Shown one piece after another: positions 33,610 to 45,024 of a DNA stretch of 64,000 nt. This DNA is from Prosapia bicincta (taxonomy: Eukaryota > Arthropoda > Insecta > Hemiptera > Cercopidae). The stretch is taken from positions 103,151,350-103,215,349 of the forward strand of contig JBAIZL010000001.1 in the NCBI GenBank assembly GCA_036971475.1, written 5' to 3'. Each line of letters starts with the position of its first letter. The stretch's first letter is position 1. Below the pieces are notes generated by a model, which saw only the letters and a list, made by a program, of their open reading frames with translations, searched no databases and had not been told where the DNA came from. The translations under genes and the position numbers were made by a program.

Positions 33610-33719
33610 GTCCCGTTACAGCTTCAAGGGTCTTGGTAGGTAGGCGTCTCTCCATAATTTCGTTTAATCTTCTTATTTTCTTTAATTTTGCATTTTGGTG
33701 GTCGAAATTTTGTTCTGGG

Positions 33720-33745
33720 TATATATGAGCCCTTGCTCATATATA
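33720..33745. promoter_or_regulatory. TATA-containing palindrome in the gypsy LTR
   Basis: Perfect inverted repeat TATATATGAGC/GCTCATATATA, 11-bp arms with a 4-nt spacer (CCTT). It supplies a TATA-like word on both strands and lies about 215 nt downstream (LTR sense) of the CCAAT/X-box pair, so it is a candidate core promoter. Confidence 0.4.
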
Positions 33746-33947
33746 TCTTCCCTCCCCTGATCACATCGTAGCACTTTTTACTCTGTTTCTAGCACATTTT
33801 TTCTTGTCCTGGTCGCATGGTACTAAAACACGTCTGCTCGCCTTGAGAGCCTCATGCATTCTAATTCTGGATAGCGTCTCTTTTATGAGGCTCCTCTTCT
33901 CCAATTTCAAACTTCCCACGTCATAGTATCCATTTTTCAACTTTTGA

Positions 33948-33975
33948 CCAATCAGAAAGCCGTTGCCATGGCAAT
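33948..33975 (-). promoter_or_regulatory. CCAAT box and RFX X-box-like palindrome in the gypsy LTR
   Basis: CCAAT at 33948-33952 and GTTGCCATGGCAAT at 33962-33975. The latter matches the RFX X-box consensus GTNRCC-N(0-3)-RGYAAC except for its last base. In LTR sense the X-box comes first and the reverse CCAAT follows 9 nt later. Confidence 0.4.
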
Positions 33976-34691
33976 TGACTTTGTTTGTTCGGAAATTCTG
34001 AACTAAGATTAGTTTCACTTTTTGTAAAAGGCGTTTCTGTATTCTGATGTGTCCTTTCCATTTTTACCTTTTATTTAATAACGTATTTGACTTTATTTCT
34101 TCTTATTTAATTTAATTTACTTTTTAAAATTCCTAATCCAAAGTTCGACTGTAGCGCTTTCGTTTCGTAGTGACAAGATTTATAATCAATACCCTAGGCG
34201 GATTTTTCCAGAATCAAATATGACTGCTTCTAGTATACCCTAATTTCTAGGCTATTACATTTTAACATTTAATCTTTACTTTTACATAAATACTATTTTC
34301 CCTAGCTAGGCCTAATTTACTTTCCTCACATCCTATAAATGTACATTCTTTATTCCTGATTATATTTAAGTACAATTATTTTAATAGCCGGCATCTAGGC
34401 CGAGTTTGTTATACTACACAATTACCGTCTTTTTGTATACATAATTTAGGCTATCCATTTTGAAGTGATAATTTTTCTTATTGATTATAATTTATGTTTT
34501 TTAAGTCTAAAGTTATTTCTAATTTTCTTCATTTTACTATTATTTACCCTAGTTTTAATATTATTATTATTATAATGCTTTAAAATTTTTACATATAAAT
34601 TTAGCCAATTATTTAACCAGGTTAGGTTTGATTCTGGTATTCTGTACAATTACCCTGATTCTTTGCATCGGACATTCCGGCCGCTGCAAAA

Positions 34692-34704
34692 TTCCCCCCT
34701 TTTT
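34692..34704 (-). other. Polypurine tract of the gypsy element
   Basis: Minus strand AAAAAGGGGGGAA immediately before the putative 3' LTR, where plus-strand DNA synthesis is primed in LTR retroelements. Confidence 0.6.
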
Positions 34705-35291
34705 AAAATATGAAAATGTTGGTTCTTCTCTCCCTTGAAACAGATAAACATAATTAATAACATATTTGTGAAAAGTAACATTAACACTTATACTAGTTTA
34801 TATTAAAATTTTCATATTCCTTTCATTAATCTACTATTTCTATTCATCTTCATAACTTAATTAATTTTACTAAAGTTCACAATTTACTCTCCTGTCCCTT
34901 TCACTCACATATATATCATTGTCACATTAGTCACTTCGCATTCTATTTACTCATTTATTACTCCTGTCCTTAGTCACATTCTTTTTTATTTAATCTTATT
35001 TCAAGTTTATATTAACTATACAATATTGTATATTGTAATCCTTATATTACACATTCATTGTTGTTTAACACAACATTTACTTTTATAAATTCAATGAATC
35101 CCGTTCATTTAACATATGGCTTTTTCTTTTACATTTAATACTGATTTTATATTATTTGTCCTATGTATTTGGATTATGTTACTGCTTTAATCTACTACTT
35201 AGATTTATTTTACATTTTTATTTTTATTACTTAACCGTTACTCCCTATGTCACTGATGGATCATTTTTTATTTACCTTGCCTTATTATCCT

Positions 35292-36407
35292 TTATTCTTT
35301 AAATATCTTTATGTCTTTGATGTCATAGATCCCCCTTATATTCCCTGTTTCCAAGTTTGCTATTTCATACGTTTTTGCCCCCAATCGTCTAGCCACTACA
35401 TATGGACCCTGGTAAATTAATAGCATCTTCTCGGTTTCTTGACGGCTCAAGTTAGATCTATTTACCCTTGTTACCAGTACCTTGTCCCCACATTTCAATT
35501 CCGTCTGCTTCGTCTTTCTATTTAATTTCTCAGCCCTGAGCTCTCCTTTCCTTCTCATTCTATCGTATGCCTTCTGCACACGCTGCTGTTGTGTTTCCGT
35601 TAGTACATTTTTACAAACGTCTGGTACAAATCCCTGCCACACATATTCCGGATCAACCCCGAACTGAACCTGCTCTGGAGTGTATCCAGTAGCTTCATGC
35701 GGTAAAGCATTGATTACTCCTTCCATGTATGACAGGTACTTCCGCCAGTGCGATTGGTTATCATAGCAGTAGGTCCGCAATATCCTTCTCAGTTCTCTAT
35801 TTACTCTTTCTGCTAAATTCACCTGCGGATGCCGTACTGGGCTCAGTATGTGTTGGATTCCTTCACACCTGATCCAAGTACGCCATTGCCGTGATGTAAA
35901 TGCAGTTCCAAAATCTGTAAGGATCTTGCTTGGTTTCCCTACTGCTTGAAAATAATGCAGTAACTTCAACTTTGAGCTCCTTGTTGTGGTACTTCGTACT
36001 GCATATAACTTAACACACTTCGAGAAGCTATCTATTACTACCAATATATGTTTTACCCCACCAACGCTGGTTGGTAAGGGCCCTAGATGGTCTATCGCCA
36101 CCATTTCGCCTGGCCCTCTTGAGACGATTGGTTTCGTGCTTCCTTGGAGGTATCTATTTGTCGGTTTTGCGTACTGACATATCTGACATCTTTCTATCAC
36201 TTGTAATATCCGTTTCTTCATTTGCTTTATATACATGCTCTGGCTCATTATATTCGTTATTTTATTTCTCCCTATGTGAGCATATATCTGATGTATGTTC
36301 TCAATTACCTCGTTTATTATTGATTCCGGGATTACTATCTTTATTTTATTTTTGACTTCTTTACACAATATCCCTTCTTGTATTGAATATTTCTTAAATT
36401 TGGTCAC
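35292..36407 (-). CDS. pol: Ty3/gypsy integrase
   Basis: The shown frame (371 codons) starts at a GTG, but the frame is really open back to about 36,457, so this is the C-terminal part of a polyprotein. Residues 39-77 form the HHCC zinc domain (H39, H44, C74, C77). The catalytic triad is complete: D106 (VAIDHLGP), D165 (ILTDFGTAF) and E200 (LAERVNRELR) with the diagnostic D-x34-E spacing. A basic C-terminal part (residues about 270-371) includes VARRLGAKTYEIANLETG, the usual integrase tail. The enzyme inserts element DNA into the chromosome. It is preceded by the RNase H frame, from which it is separated by a frameshift, and followed by a non-coding 3' region. Confidence 0.88.
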   Translation of the reverse strand: MTKFKKYSIQEGILCKEVKNKIKIVIPESIINEVIENIHQIYAHIGRNKITNIMSQSMYIKQMKKRILQVIERCQICQYAKPTNRYLQGSTKPIVSRGPGEMVAIDHLGPLPTSVGGVKHILVVIDSFSKCVKLYAVRSTTTRSSKLKLLHYFQAVGKPSKILTDFGTAFTSRQWRTWIRCEGIQHILSPVRHPQVNLAERVNRELRRILRTYCYDNQSHWRKYLSYMEGVINALPHEATGYTPEQVQFGVDPEYVWQGFVPDVCKNVLTETQQQRVQKAYDRMRRKGELRAEKLNRKTKQTELKCGDKVLVTRVNRSNLSRQETEKMLLIYQGPYVVARRLGAKTYEIANLETGNIRGIYDIKDIKIFKE

Positions 36408-36411
36408 GTTT

Positions 36412-36765
36412 TCAAAAATTTTTTCTAATTCTGGTTGTTGTCTTTGTAAGTTTTTTTATGTTTTGAAACTTTGCTTTTAGTGTTTCTTCACATCCTATTT
36501 GTAACCGCCCTACTTTTATAACCTGACGGTTCTGACTGTTTCCTTTATTATCCATCTCATTTTGATACATCCGACTCACGACGTCGCACGGTATGTTTTC
36601 CTTTCCTGGGCAATGTATCACTGTTGGTTGATACTCCTGAATCGCCAATATCCACCTAGTGATTCGTGAATTAGTGAAATTGCACGTGTTCATAAATTTC
36701 AATGCCTTATTATCCGTTATGATAGTTAGTGGCACTCCCACTATTAATGACCGAAATTTTTTCAA
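36412..36765 (-). pseudogene. pol: Ty3/gypsy RNase H end of the polymerase, truncated and frameshifted
   Basis: Frame of about 117 codons, open further back to about 36,795 where BEL sequence begins. It holds the end of the gypsy RT/RNase H: FRSLIVGVPLTIITDNKALKF, SRITRWILAIQEYQPTVIHC and PGKENIPCDVVSR, motifs conserved in Ty3/gypsy RNase H. It loses the frame at a run of seven A on the coding strand (36,451-36,457); the integrase frame (NLQRQQPELEKIF onward) takes over there. The upstream RT fingers and palm are absent. Confidence 0.78.
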
Positions 36766-36772
36766 GCCATGC

Positions 36773-37169
36773 TGTTTGGTAACAATACTTTCGGAGGACC
36801 AATAATTATTATAATTATATAAATTAATAGTTTGTACTTACGTGCACCGTGGAATACACACTTATAACACTCGCGTATTAAATAAGCGATTTCTGGCCAG
36901 AAAACTTGTTCGTATTCCCCGCACTGATCACATTCGGTATAAACATTAATAAAATAGTTACATTCACGTATTCTAGTACCTAAGGTACGGAGATTGAAAA
37001 GTATAATAATATATTAGAACGTAGGGTATCGGTATACACTCTGGAAAGGTCTAACGTGCTCTGCCTGTTCAAACTGCAGAACCAATCTTATTACGGTGAG
37101 CTTTGTCTGACTTTGGCGGCGGGTTTAAAATAAAAGAAATGAGTCTATATTTATTTTAAATACGTAACA
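36773..37169 (-). repeat. Putative 3' LTR of the BEL/Pao element
   Basis: Minus strand starts TGTTACGTATTTAAAATAAA after GGCCCCCGGTA and ends near TTGTTACCAAACA, where gypsy sequence begins. A start of TGTTACG is common in BEL/Pao LTRs. About 397 bp, assuming the end at ACA; not confirmed by a second copy. Start and end fit the TG...CA rule. Confidence 0.5.
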
Positions 37170-37312
37170 TACCGGGGGCCTTGAATCCTTCTAGGATTCA
37201 AAGAGAACTAACACAAATATAATATCTTGAGAGTTTATAAAAATAAAAAGTTCATAAAGGAAAATAAAAATATCTCTTTTACACAAATTGAGCGCACTGT
37301 GGCGCAAGTTCA

Positions 37313-38740
37313 TTATGAGCGTAGAGGTAGAGGGAAAACCTTGTGAGCAGGTCTTGTCAAGATTCCCTGCTTTGTCTTCAAATGAACCACTCTTACTGCA
37401 CCATCCTTTCCTGGAGAAACACTACTTATCCTAGCCAGAGGCCATGCGAGAGGTGGTGCAGGTTGATGCACTAACACGAGGTCGCCGACGCGCAGGTTGA
37501 CAGTTGGCACGTTCCACTTCCCCCGTTGCTGAAGAGTATGGATATATTCTAGATGCCATCTCTTCCAAATACGCTGGGGAAAGACCTTGATTAGCTGCCA
37601 GTGCTTGAGTCGGTTGACAGGAACGTTGAAAAGATCCTCTTCTGGAACTGAAACCAATGAAGATCCTATTAAGAAGTGACCCGGGGTGAGTGCATTGAGG
37701 TCTGAGGCGTCGTTTGACAGAGGTGTGAGAGGTCTCGAATTCAAAATAGCCTCTACTTGACTTGTGAGAGTGGAAAATTCACATAGAGTTAAAATATGTT
37801 CACCGATGACACGTCGGAGGTGATGTTTTGCACTCTTGATTGCTGCTTCCCAAATACCACCTTGATGAGGAGCTGCAGGCGGGTTGAAATGAAAGTTGAT
37901 ATTGTGTTGTGATGAGAATTCAGCAAGAGGGGTTCGGCCTGAAGAGATGATGAGATTTTGTAAAGCATTATTAGCTCCAACGAAATTCGTTCCACAGTCA
38001 GAATAAATATTTGTGCAAAGACCGCGTCTAGACACAAATCGGGTGAGAGCGGCAATAAACCCATAGGTCGACAGGTCCGATACTACTTCAATGTGTACAG
38101 CCTTTGTCACAAGGCAAACAAAGATACAAATATATGCTTTTGTCAAGCGAATCGAGCGCAAATTGTGCATTTTGATGTTAAAAGGACCTCCGTAGTCAAC
38201 TCCGGTGTTGAGAAACAGACGAGAAGGAGTTAATCTTGCTTTTGGTAAATCACCCATGAGCGGAGATTTATTGTGAGGCTTGTGTCGAAAACATACAACA
38301 CATTGAAAAATGCGAGAGCGTATTACACTTCGGGCCGAGAGTATCCACACATCCTGTGCAAGAAGTGATTGAGTCAATTGAGCGCCCGAGTGTAAGTATT
38401 TTCGATGATAAAAATCAATAAGAAGGTTGACGACATGGTGTCGTTTGGGCAAAATCACAGGATGTTGCACATCCGTAGGAAGTTTTAAAGCGTTGAGACG
38501 TCCTCCCACTCGTAGGATATCATCCTTGTCGAGAAAAGGAGAGACGAGTTGTCGGAGTTGTGACGAGGCAGGTGTAGTTGGATCCTTCTTCATGGCAACG
38601 ATGTAGTCTCTGAACGCTGATTCTTGAACCATCTTGAAAATTGCCAGTCTTGACGCTCTCATTTCCAGAGTGTTGAGAGGACCATCGAGCTTTCTTGAAT
38701 GACGAGCGTTATGAGTAAACCGCAAAATATAAGCCATCAC
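37313..38740 (-). CDS. pol: BEL/Pao integrase with DUF5641-type C-terminus (475 codons, 5'-truncated)
   Basis: The frame is open to about 38,766 and has no true start; it is the end of a polyprotein. Residues 1-100 are the linker before integrase (MAYILRFTHNARHS, VGGRLNAL, HPVILPK). Residues 112-150 form the HHCC zinc site (H112, H117, C147, C150). The DDE core has D182 (TGVDYGGPF), D248 (IYSDCGTNFVG) and E298 (QGGIWEAAIKSAKHHL). The C-terminal 110 residues (LKHWQLIKVFPQRIWKRWH, then VGDLVLVHQ, PLARI) match the DUF5641 module typical of BEL/Pao integrases. No stop or frameshift within what remains. It would act as the element's integrase if made as part of the full protein. Confidence 0.9.
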   Translation of the reverse strand: MMAYILRFTHNARHSRKLDGPLNTLEMRASRLAIFKMVQESAFRDYIVAMKKDPTTPASSQLRQLVSPFLDKDDILRVGGRLNALKLPTDVQHPVILPKRHHVVNLLIDFYHRKYLHSGAQLTQSLLAQDVWILSARSVIRSRIFQCVVCFRHKPHNKSPLMGDLPKARLTPSRLFLNTGVDYGGPFNIKMHNLRSIRLTKAYICIFVCLVTKAVHIEVVSDLSTYGFIAALTRFVSRRGLCTNIYSDCGTNFVGANNALQNLIISSGRTPLAEFSSQHNINFHFNPPAAPHQGGIWEAAIKSAKHHLRRVIGEHILTLCEFSTLTSQVEAILNSRPLTPLSNDASDLNALTPGHFLIGSSLVSVPEEDLFNVPVNRLKHWQLIKVFPQRIWKRWHLEYIHTLQQRGKWNVPTVNLRVGDLVLVHQPAPPLAWPLARISSVSPGKDGAVRVVHLKTKQGILTRPAHKVFPLPLRS

Positions 38741-38768
38741 ACGCTGGAGTCGGCTAAATAGATCGTAT

Positions 38769-40009
38769 TAACATCGTATGAACATATATATTAAAAAAAT
38801 CGTTTGACCATAAATTTTGTGTATATAAAATTTGACGTTATTAAACACACTGAATTACTTAATTACTGAATATATTCATTTATTCGATATTTTATTACCG
38901 ATTTGCAATATTAGGTTTTTCCATATGTATTCTTGTTAAGTATTTTCTGCGCTTCGTATTACTCCATGACTAATTGGCAGCAACCGTAGGCTGTCAGATT
39001 ACTGCATGTAGTATCTATTCAACTCAACCCATTAAATATGTATTTTGAAGTTAAACTTCATGTTTTTCTGTGTTATAATTTCCGGTATTTTTCATAATTT
39101 TTATTGAATACCAGCTAAAAGATTTATTGTTTTAAAATGCTTTAAAAGACCTCATAGGTAATTTAAAAAATAATGTAATAAAAACATTTCCTGGAAAGTA
39201 ATGTTCAAACTTCCACTTGTTAACTATTTTACTGATTTCTTCTTTTAAGAATTGTAAGCTTAGTTATTTTAAATATATAGTAGTATTATACAATTCCTAA
39301 TATAAACGAAATCAGTATTTATATGGCAGCTTAAATTTATATTGTTTCCAAAAATCATTGAGCATTGATTGTTTTTTTAATTTTAACGTGAAACATATAT
39401 GCTGATCCCATTAAGGACTACTCCTTTTTAAAGGGAGTATGCATGCACATGTTTACGTACAACACAGGTCTACAAACTATTTTGTATTTTGTCATCTGTA
39501 CTGCAAATCTCACCTCCAATGAAACCACCTAAATGCAACTTAGTGGCGGTAGTTTCAGTACAATTGAAATACGCACAATGATTTCATCTAAAGAGATCAT
39601 AGTATTTTGTCCTTTATTAAAAACGAAATATCCCTGAAATAAAGTGAAATACAAAATAAAATTACTTTTTGTTTTTTATTAAATTTTGTGTTACGTATTG
39701 TAAGTATTATGCGTTATTCAGTATTTTATGACAACGGTTACAAATTTAGGATTTTATAAATATGCTTGTACTTTAGTCTACTGTTAACATTTATAGAATC
39801 TGGCTTAAAATATTACATATTAATTGTGTTGAAATATATTGGATGCAGATATATTACAATTATAAATAATATAACTACGAAAAACTATAATTACAAAATT
39901 CTGTAACTTTTCCTCATTCATAATTTCACCTTAAGTAGGCGCGTGAAAGGCAAAATAGCGCCTTATAGTGAAAACTCTATTGAATACTCCTATAGGTAAA
40001 CGACGACTG
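38769..40009. other. No feature seen
   Basis: AT-rich DNA without recognisable genes. CTCCTTTTTAAAGGGAG near 39,421 is a small palindrome. Confidence 0.35.
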
Positions 40010-42060
40010 TTCTACAAGGAAGGAAGCTAAATGATATCGATGTCTGTCTGGTCGATATCCAGATAGACCCGGATAGTATCCCTGTGTTCTGCATTCGCAG
40101 GTATTGTTGCTGAACGAAGCATCATATCTCCGAATTTGTTCTAAGATTTCTTTTTCTTATTGTGGTCTCCAGTGAGAAAAAATGACAAGAAAATTTAGAC
40201 AAGGAAACTTCATTCCCAACCCAACAAGAATCCCTGGTCTGGGGGAGTATAAAATTTTAAACACACGTTGAATATTTTTAGGATAGATACTGACAGAAGC
40301 AGGAAGTAGTCATATCTACAGACTAGAAACATATACATCTACATAATTACTAATAGTTTCTTATCTTTATTTTTTTGGTGCTGTTAAGTAAAGAGAGTTT
40401 ACGTAATTTGTAGAGTAATAATATTTTACCGTCTGACTTATTTCAAATGGCTTTTTCCCATTATTTAAACTTATGTATTAGACACTTCTATTAATAAATT
40501 CACATTTTAAAGGCCTGAAGCGATATAGTACATGAGCTATATTTGAAAACAAAGTTTTAATTAAAACAATTATACAGAAATGAAAAATATATACTCGTAT
40601 AAAATACTCGAAAATGTTGAACGATCTCTCCTGAAATTAAATACACTAGTTTATACTTTGTCTTAATTAATTTTATTATCATGCTTTATTAATGGTTTGA
40701 CACCGTTTCTTAGACTTAAATCCTTTTTTGTAAATTCGAAAGTCTTTACAGATTTTATTTTAAAGTGAATTCTAAAATAATTTTAAAAAAACACACATTT
40801 CTTGTAAACGTGCAAATTTGATATTCATTTTAACAGCAAGTATGTAAACAATTGTCACTTACATCTAACTCAATATTCTGCACAATGTTTCGTGACCTCT
40901 ACCTCCAGGGTAAATCTTATACTCAAACATTATCACGAATAAAGGTGATTTATAGACTCGTGCAATTACAGGTTGTTCTGACTGATGTTACAGCAGCCAT
41001 GCTGTATAGTTATATATTTACTCAGGGAATAAACTGCCACTGCACATGCACATCGCATTAGCGTTTGTGGGAACCATAACTGGCTTTAAGTAATAAAAGA
41101 AACTTTTATTTTAATTAAATAATATGGCATTTGTAAATGATGTTAGAGACACATCAGGGTGTGTTTTAAAATAAAATAAACGTATAGAATAAAGAAAGAA
41201 TAATCCACCAGGTGTAGGCAAAGTAAACGTTGAATTATTGACGGCTTCTGCGATTGAGATGTTTTAAGACAAAATAGTTATGGGTATTTAAATATCAAAG
41301 AACACGTTGAAGATATATTACTGATCTCCTTAAAAGTATTGAAAAAAAGAAATGAGGTGGATGAACACGTATTCACTAAAACAAAACAAGTTACTTGTAA
41401 AGAGTGTTTATGTTTAATTTTTATTTTAGGGAAACTATTTCAATGTGAAATCAATTAAATTTAACGAAGTACGGTTTCATGTCATCCGAATGCAAGCCAG
41501 TTATACTTATTATATAAGATTTAATGATACAAAATCTACACATTGTTTGACGTTCTTTGAATATTATAAAACTTGTATTCCCTATAACGTTTTAATAAAA
41601 CATATCTTATTAGGTCAGCTATTATTTTCCCTTGCATATTTCATCCGAGCACATATAATAACTAGCGGTTGCCCTTTGCGACTTTTGTCTATACAAAGTT
41701 TAATCTTTGTCTATACTATTTATACCACGATACTAAACTAGCCCTTTGCGTTGCGTCCTCTTCAGTCTTCTCACTGTTTGATGGTTATTAAGCTGATGCG
41801 TTATAGAATTCATTATTCGAATGGAGGTGAAGTCTCTCTTATGACTTTGGGTAATTTTCCTTACTTCTGCTTCTAAAACTTTATGATATTGATTAATATA
41901 TTTGTATTTTTTATATACAACGGCCTGTACCCATATTCTTTATCACCTTTTTCTGGAACGTCTAAAGAATGTAGGATACATTCCATACTATTGCCCATTC
42001 CATAGTTGATTGCAATGTAGCCATTGTGGTTTTAAATTCTGTTCACGGAATTAATAATTT
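40010..42060 (+). repeat. Long dispersed repeat B, copy 2
   Basis: Direct copy of 9,270-11,330. It keeps the 149-bp island (40914-41062), the acceptor-like TTTTTATTTTAGGGAAAC and the frame KSIKFNEVRFHVIRMQ, here open for 98 codons (41445-41741) and thus longer than in copy 1. Ends at CACGGAATTAATAATTT near 42,060. Confidence 0.6.
40914..41062. other. Highly conserved 149-bp island in repeat B, copy 2
   Basis: Partner of 10204-10352; one substitution and no indel between them. Confidence 0.5.
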
Positions 42061-44592
42061 ATTACTGAATGACAATATTAAAGGAGCCCATAGTACTTAT
42101 TATATTTGATATCTAGTTCCCCCTTTATTTTTTAATGTCGTGCTTCCATCTAGCTCAGCATCTAGATTAATTCACAGCTAGACATTTAGCGTTATTTTCA
42201 TTTATATATACGAGTCATATATCTTGTTCAGTTGTATACGCCGACTACAAGCTTCATTAGAGAAAGTATTGCTGTAGCAACGGTTGTTGTAGGTAACGAT
42301 ATTTGACATTGTATTACTACAATACTATTTAATGACATACTACAACAGAATACAATAAATTTGTATCCAGTACTGTGTAGTAGTTTGTATATTTTATTGC
42401 CTTGTATATTTAAAACAGCCATTTATTTAATCATTTTTAAAAGTTTTTTTAAAATTTATTACTTTTTTAAATCAAATCTTTTAATAAAATGATTTTTTTA
42501 TCAGTACTTAGATATAATATCTATTCTAACAAGTAGAAGAAGAATGGCACAGCTCGTTATCGTAAAATCTCTTTAGGGTCTGTTAATTAATGTGGTATCA
42601 TTACTAAGGTTAGTGTTGCCATTAATTTGTATACTAAGGGAAAGCTCTTTAATTTCGCCCAAATGAAAACTGTAGTCATTTATACTTCCTGTCTTTTGAA
42701 TGCTCTGCCAGAAATATTAGTTTTTTCGAAAATAAGTATTGATTACGTTATATAAATCAATAGCTACTTTTTAAAAACTATCGAAATTCTTTTTATTTTT
42801 AACACCTTAAAAAATATAGGTAGGAAGTTTATTATAATAAATGTAAAAATATAACAAAAATCTAATCGAATATTTACTGCCAACTTGATTATTTTGCCAC
42901 TCGGCAAATTTGAGGGGGAAGCTTTTTATAAAACAAAACCTGAGATCTTAATAATAGTAGAACAGAATATTGAGTAGCAATTTAATATTGCAAGTCAGTT
43001 TAAGAAGAGCTCAAAATCCACATTATTCTAAGCATTATCCATCTGTTCTGTGTAAAATACATAGAAGAATGAAATAGGGTGATAAGGGAAATAGGGAAAT
43101 AAGAATTTGGTCTTGGACTACCAATCCTTTAGACCTTTAGCTTCACGCCCTGAAGAAACAATTTGATAGATGGGCATTTGGAAGTATATTATTAAGCAAA
43201 TTCAACCTACATTCCCTCGAATATAACCTCAAACTCGTGAGTCCCACCTGTGTGACTAGCGTCAACAAAAGACGGGAGGGGAGAATTGGTGCCACAAACC
43301 GTGGTATCAGTCAATAAGAGTTGTTTAACCTTACTATAAGGCTTGATTTAGTGATCGACTCCCCCCTAGACGAACGTCAACCAGATACTATGTTTTCGAC
43401 CCCATTTCGAGATCTATTCAAGACCAAATGTTATTCCACCTATTGGTTGAACCTTCTGAACGACCAAGTGTTTTGTACAGTTAAACCCTGTGGGTTTAAT
43501 TTGATCCAGGTTGTGCAATTGGACCTTTAATAACTCACGGTTGGCCTTAACTAAAGGCTGGAATCTTAGACTTGGGATTATGTCCTAGGTGTCCATAAAT
43601 TCTCCCCATAGGACCTTGAAAGCCCCACTACGAACACATAGAACTCTAATTGCTTTTGTTTACCAACACTGATCCTTCTTCATTTTCAATTATTTTAAAA
43701 GTCTCTTCCACCAAGAACTTTAAATTTCCATTTATAATACCCAAGATGTTTAAATAGTTGACTATTGAAATAAATATTCTTGAATTTTGTCTGAAGGTTA
43801 TAGACTAAATAAAAACATAAAATGTGTTATTAAAAATATATTTTTTTAAATGAGAGTTTAAAACTGTTCTAATACGCTTTAGTTTTTGTCTTTCAGAAAG
43901 ATAGGATAATTTGCTTCTGGGACAGCAAAGTTTGTGTTGGTTATGTGAGTGGATAGAGCTGACTACCCTCCCACATCTCTAGCAAGATTCCACAAGGTAC
44001 AAAACCGTATTAGGGTTTAACATTCTAACCTTCTACCTGTTTTTCATTCTTCTTGTTATTTCTAGGGGTCGTAGTGTATCGTTAAAAATATTGATCACTC
44101 TAGGAGTGTTTTATCCATTGATTTATATGTGAAGAATATAGTTCATAACATTTTTAGTTTTAGGTTAAACCTTAAGTTTATTTATAATTCCATTGAGAAT
44201 AGGAAGCAATTTTGTGGTCTTATCAGCTGATTACAACCGATCAACGGTATTCCCTTTGGTGCAATGCATATTAATATAGCTTAGGAATTAGAACTGTAAT
44301 CCCCTCTCTGTAACTCAATCAAAACATGACGGCCATAATAATATCGTAGTAGATTAAATTTGTTTTTAAAAATAGAATGTCTTTTGAAGAAAACTGCGTT
44401 TATTTTAAGCTAAATGAAGTAATAAACCAAAATATTCTCCCAATATTTTAATATTCTGAGAACGGGCATCTATAAATACAACATACTGATGTACCATAAT
44501 ACAACTTAGTCGCAGGTAAAAGTGAGTTTACGTTTTGTAAATAGTTATGAGAGTTTTAAATTTTGATTAATAGAAGTAATAAGATATGTTAT
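42061..44592. other. No supported gene
   Basis: About 2.5 kb of AT-rich DNA. A somewhat GC-richer stretch at 43,100-43,640 has only a short plus-strand frame (43321-43530) with no recognisable motif. Confidence 0.35.
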
Positions 44593-44787
44593 TCAAAAAG
44601 AGTCACTTTTATCAGAACGGGTTATTTTTCTTGCACTAAGAAGTGCCTTTGACGGTGAAGTTTTAATAAATGTACGAAAAACGCTTTGCCTTCTAACACA
44701 CTTGATTGTCTCAACAAAACCCGAAGTTAATTCATCGTTCCCAGGTGTATCTGAGTCTTCGCTCTTCATACGTCTTGTAGAGCACAT
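44593..44787 (-). CDS. Small hypothetical protein or exon (64 aa)
   Basis: ATG at 44787. The composition is more protein-like than the surroundings: charged and hydroxyl residues (KSEDSDTPGNDE, then FVETIKCVRRQSVFRTF and KALLSARKITRSDKSDS), with mixed codon choice and not the I/K/N/F bias of random frames in this AT-rich DNA. No signal peptide, membrane segment or known motif. It is isolated. It could be a real small gene, one exon of a host gene, or chance; I do not recognise it. Confidence 0.25.
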   Translation of the reverse strand: MCSTRRMKSEDSDTPGNDELTSGFVETIKCVRRQSVFRTFIKTSPSKALLSARKITRSDKSDSF

Positions 44788-45024
44788 CCTTTATTATTAT
44801 CCGTCTTTAATGTCCGTATAGTTACTGTCCATATAATTACTCTAAATATTGCCGTCAACTTAGTTTCCTCAACTGTAATCATTACAGCTTAAAATAACTT
44901 GTAATTGAATTGAAACTTTTAATTACCAACTTATAACTATCTTTAGCAAGTTCAAGCTTTATATTTTATATTTTTTAAATCTTATTCGATAAATTCAACT
45001 ATTAAATATTGTTCGACAATAAAG

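Larger units (their letters stand above)
33610..34688 (-). repeat. Putative 3' LTR of the gypsy element
   Basis: On the minus strand it starts TGCAGCGGCCGGAATGTCC just after the polypurine tract AAAAAGGGGGGAA, the position where a 3' LTR must start. The other end is not defined; a plausible limit is near AGCTGTAACGGGACC (about 33,610-33,625). Only one LTR lies in the window, so its ends cannot be confirmed by pairing. Confidence 0.45.
33610..36800 (-). mobile_element. Ty3/gypsy LTR retrotransposon, 3' half
   Basis: Minus-strand order: RNase H end of the polymerase (36,412-36,800), integrase (35,292-36,457), about 590 bp without a frame, a polypurine tract (34,692-34,704) and a putative LTR (about 33,610-34,688). 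gag, protease and most of the reverse transcriptase are missing because the element is joined at about 36,773-36,800 to a BEL/Pao LTR. The far LTR end is uncertain. Confidence 0.7.
36773..38768 (-). mobile_element. BEL/Pao LTR retrotransposon, 3' half
   Basis: Integrase region of the polyprotein plus 3' UTR and LTR on the minus strand. The coding part begins abruptly at about 38,768 (YDLFSRLQRV after a stop), so gag, protease, reverse transcriptase and RNase H are missing. Its LTR end abuts the gypsy RNase H frame. Confidence 0.75.

Noticed and set aside
33761..34018. 85-codon minus-strand frame inside the gypsy LTR
   Set aside because: It lies over the CCAAT/X-box control region of an LTR and has no recognised motif; probably chance.
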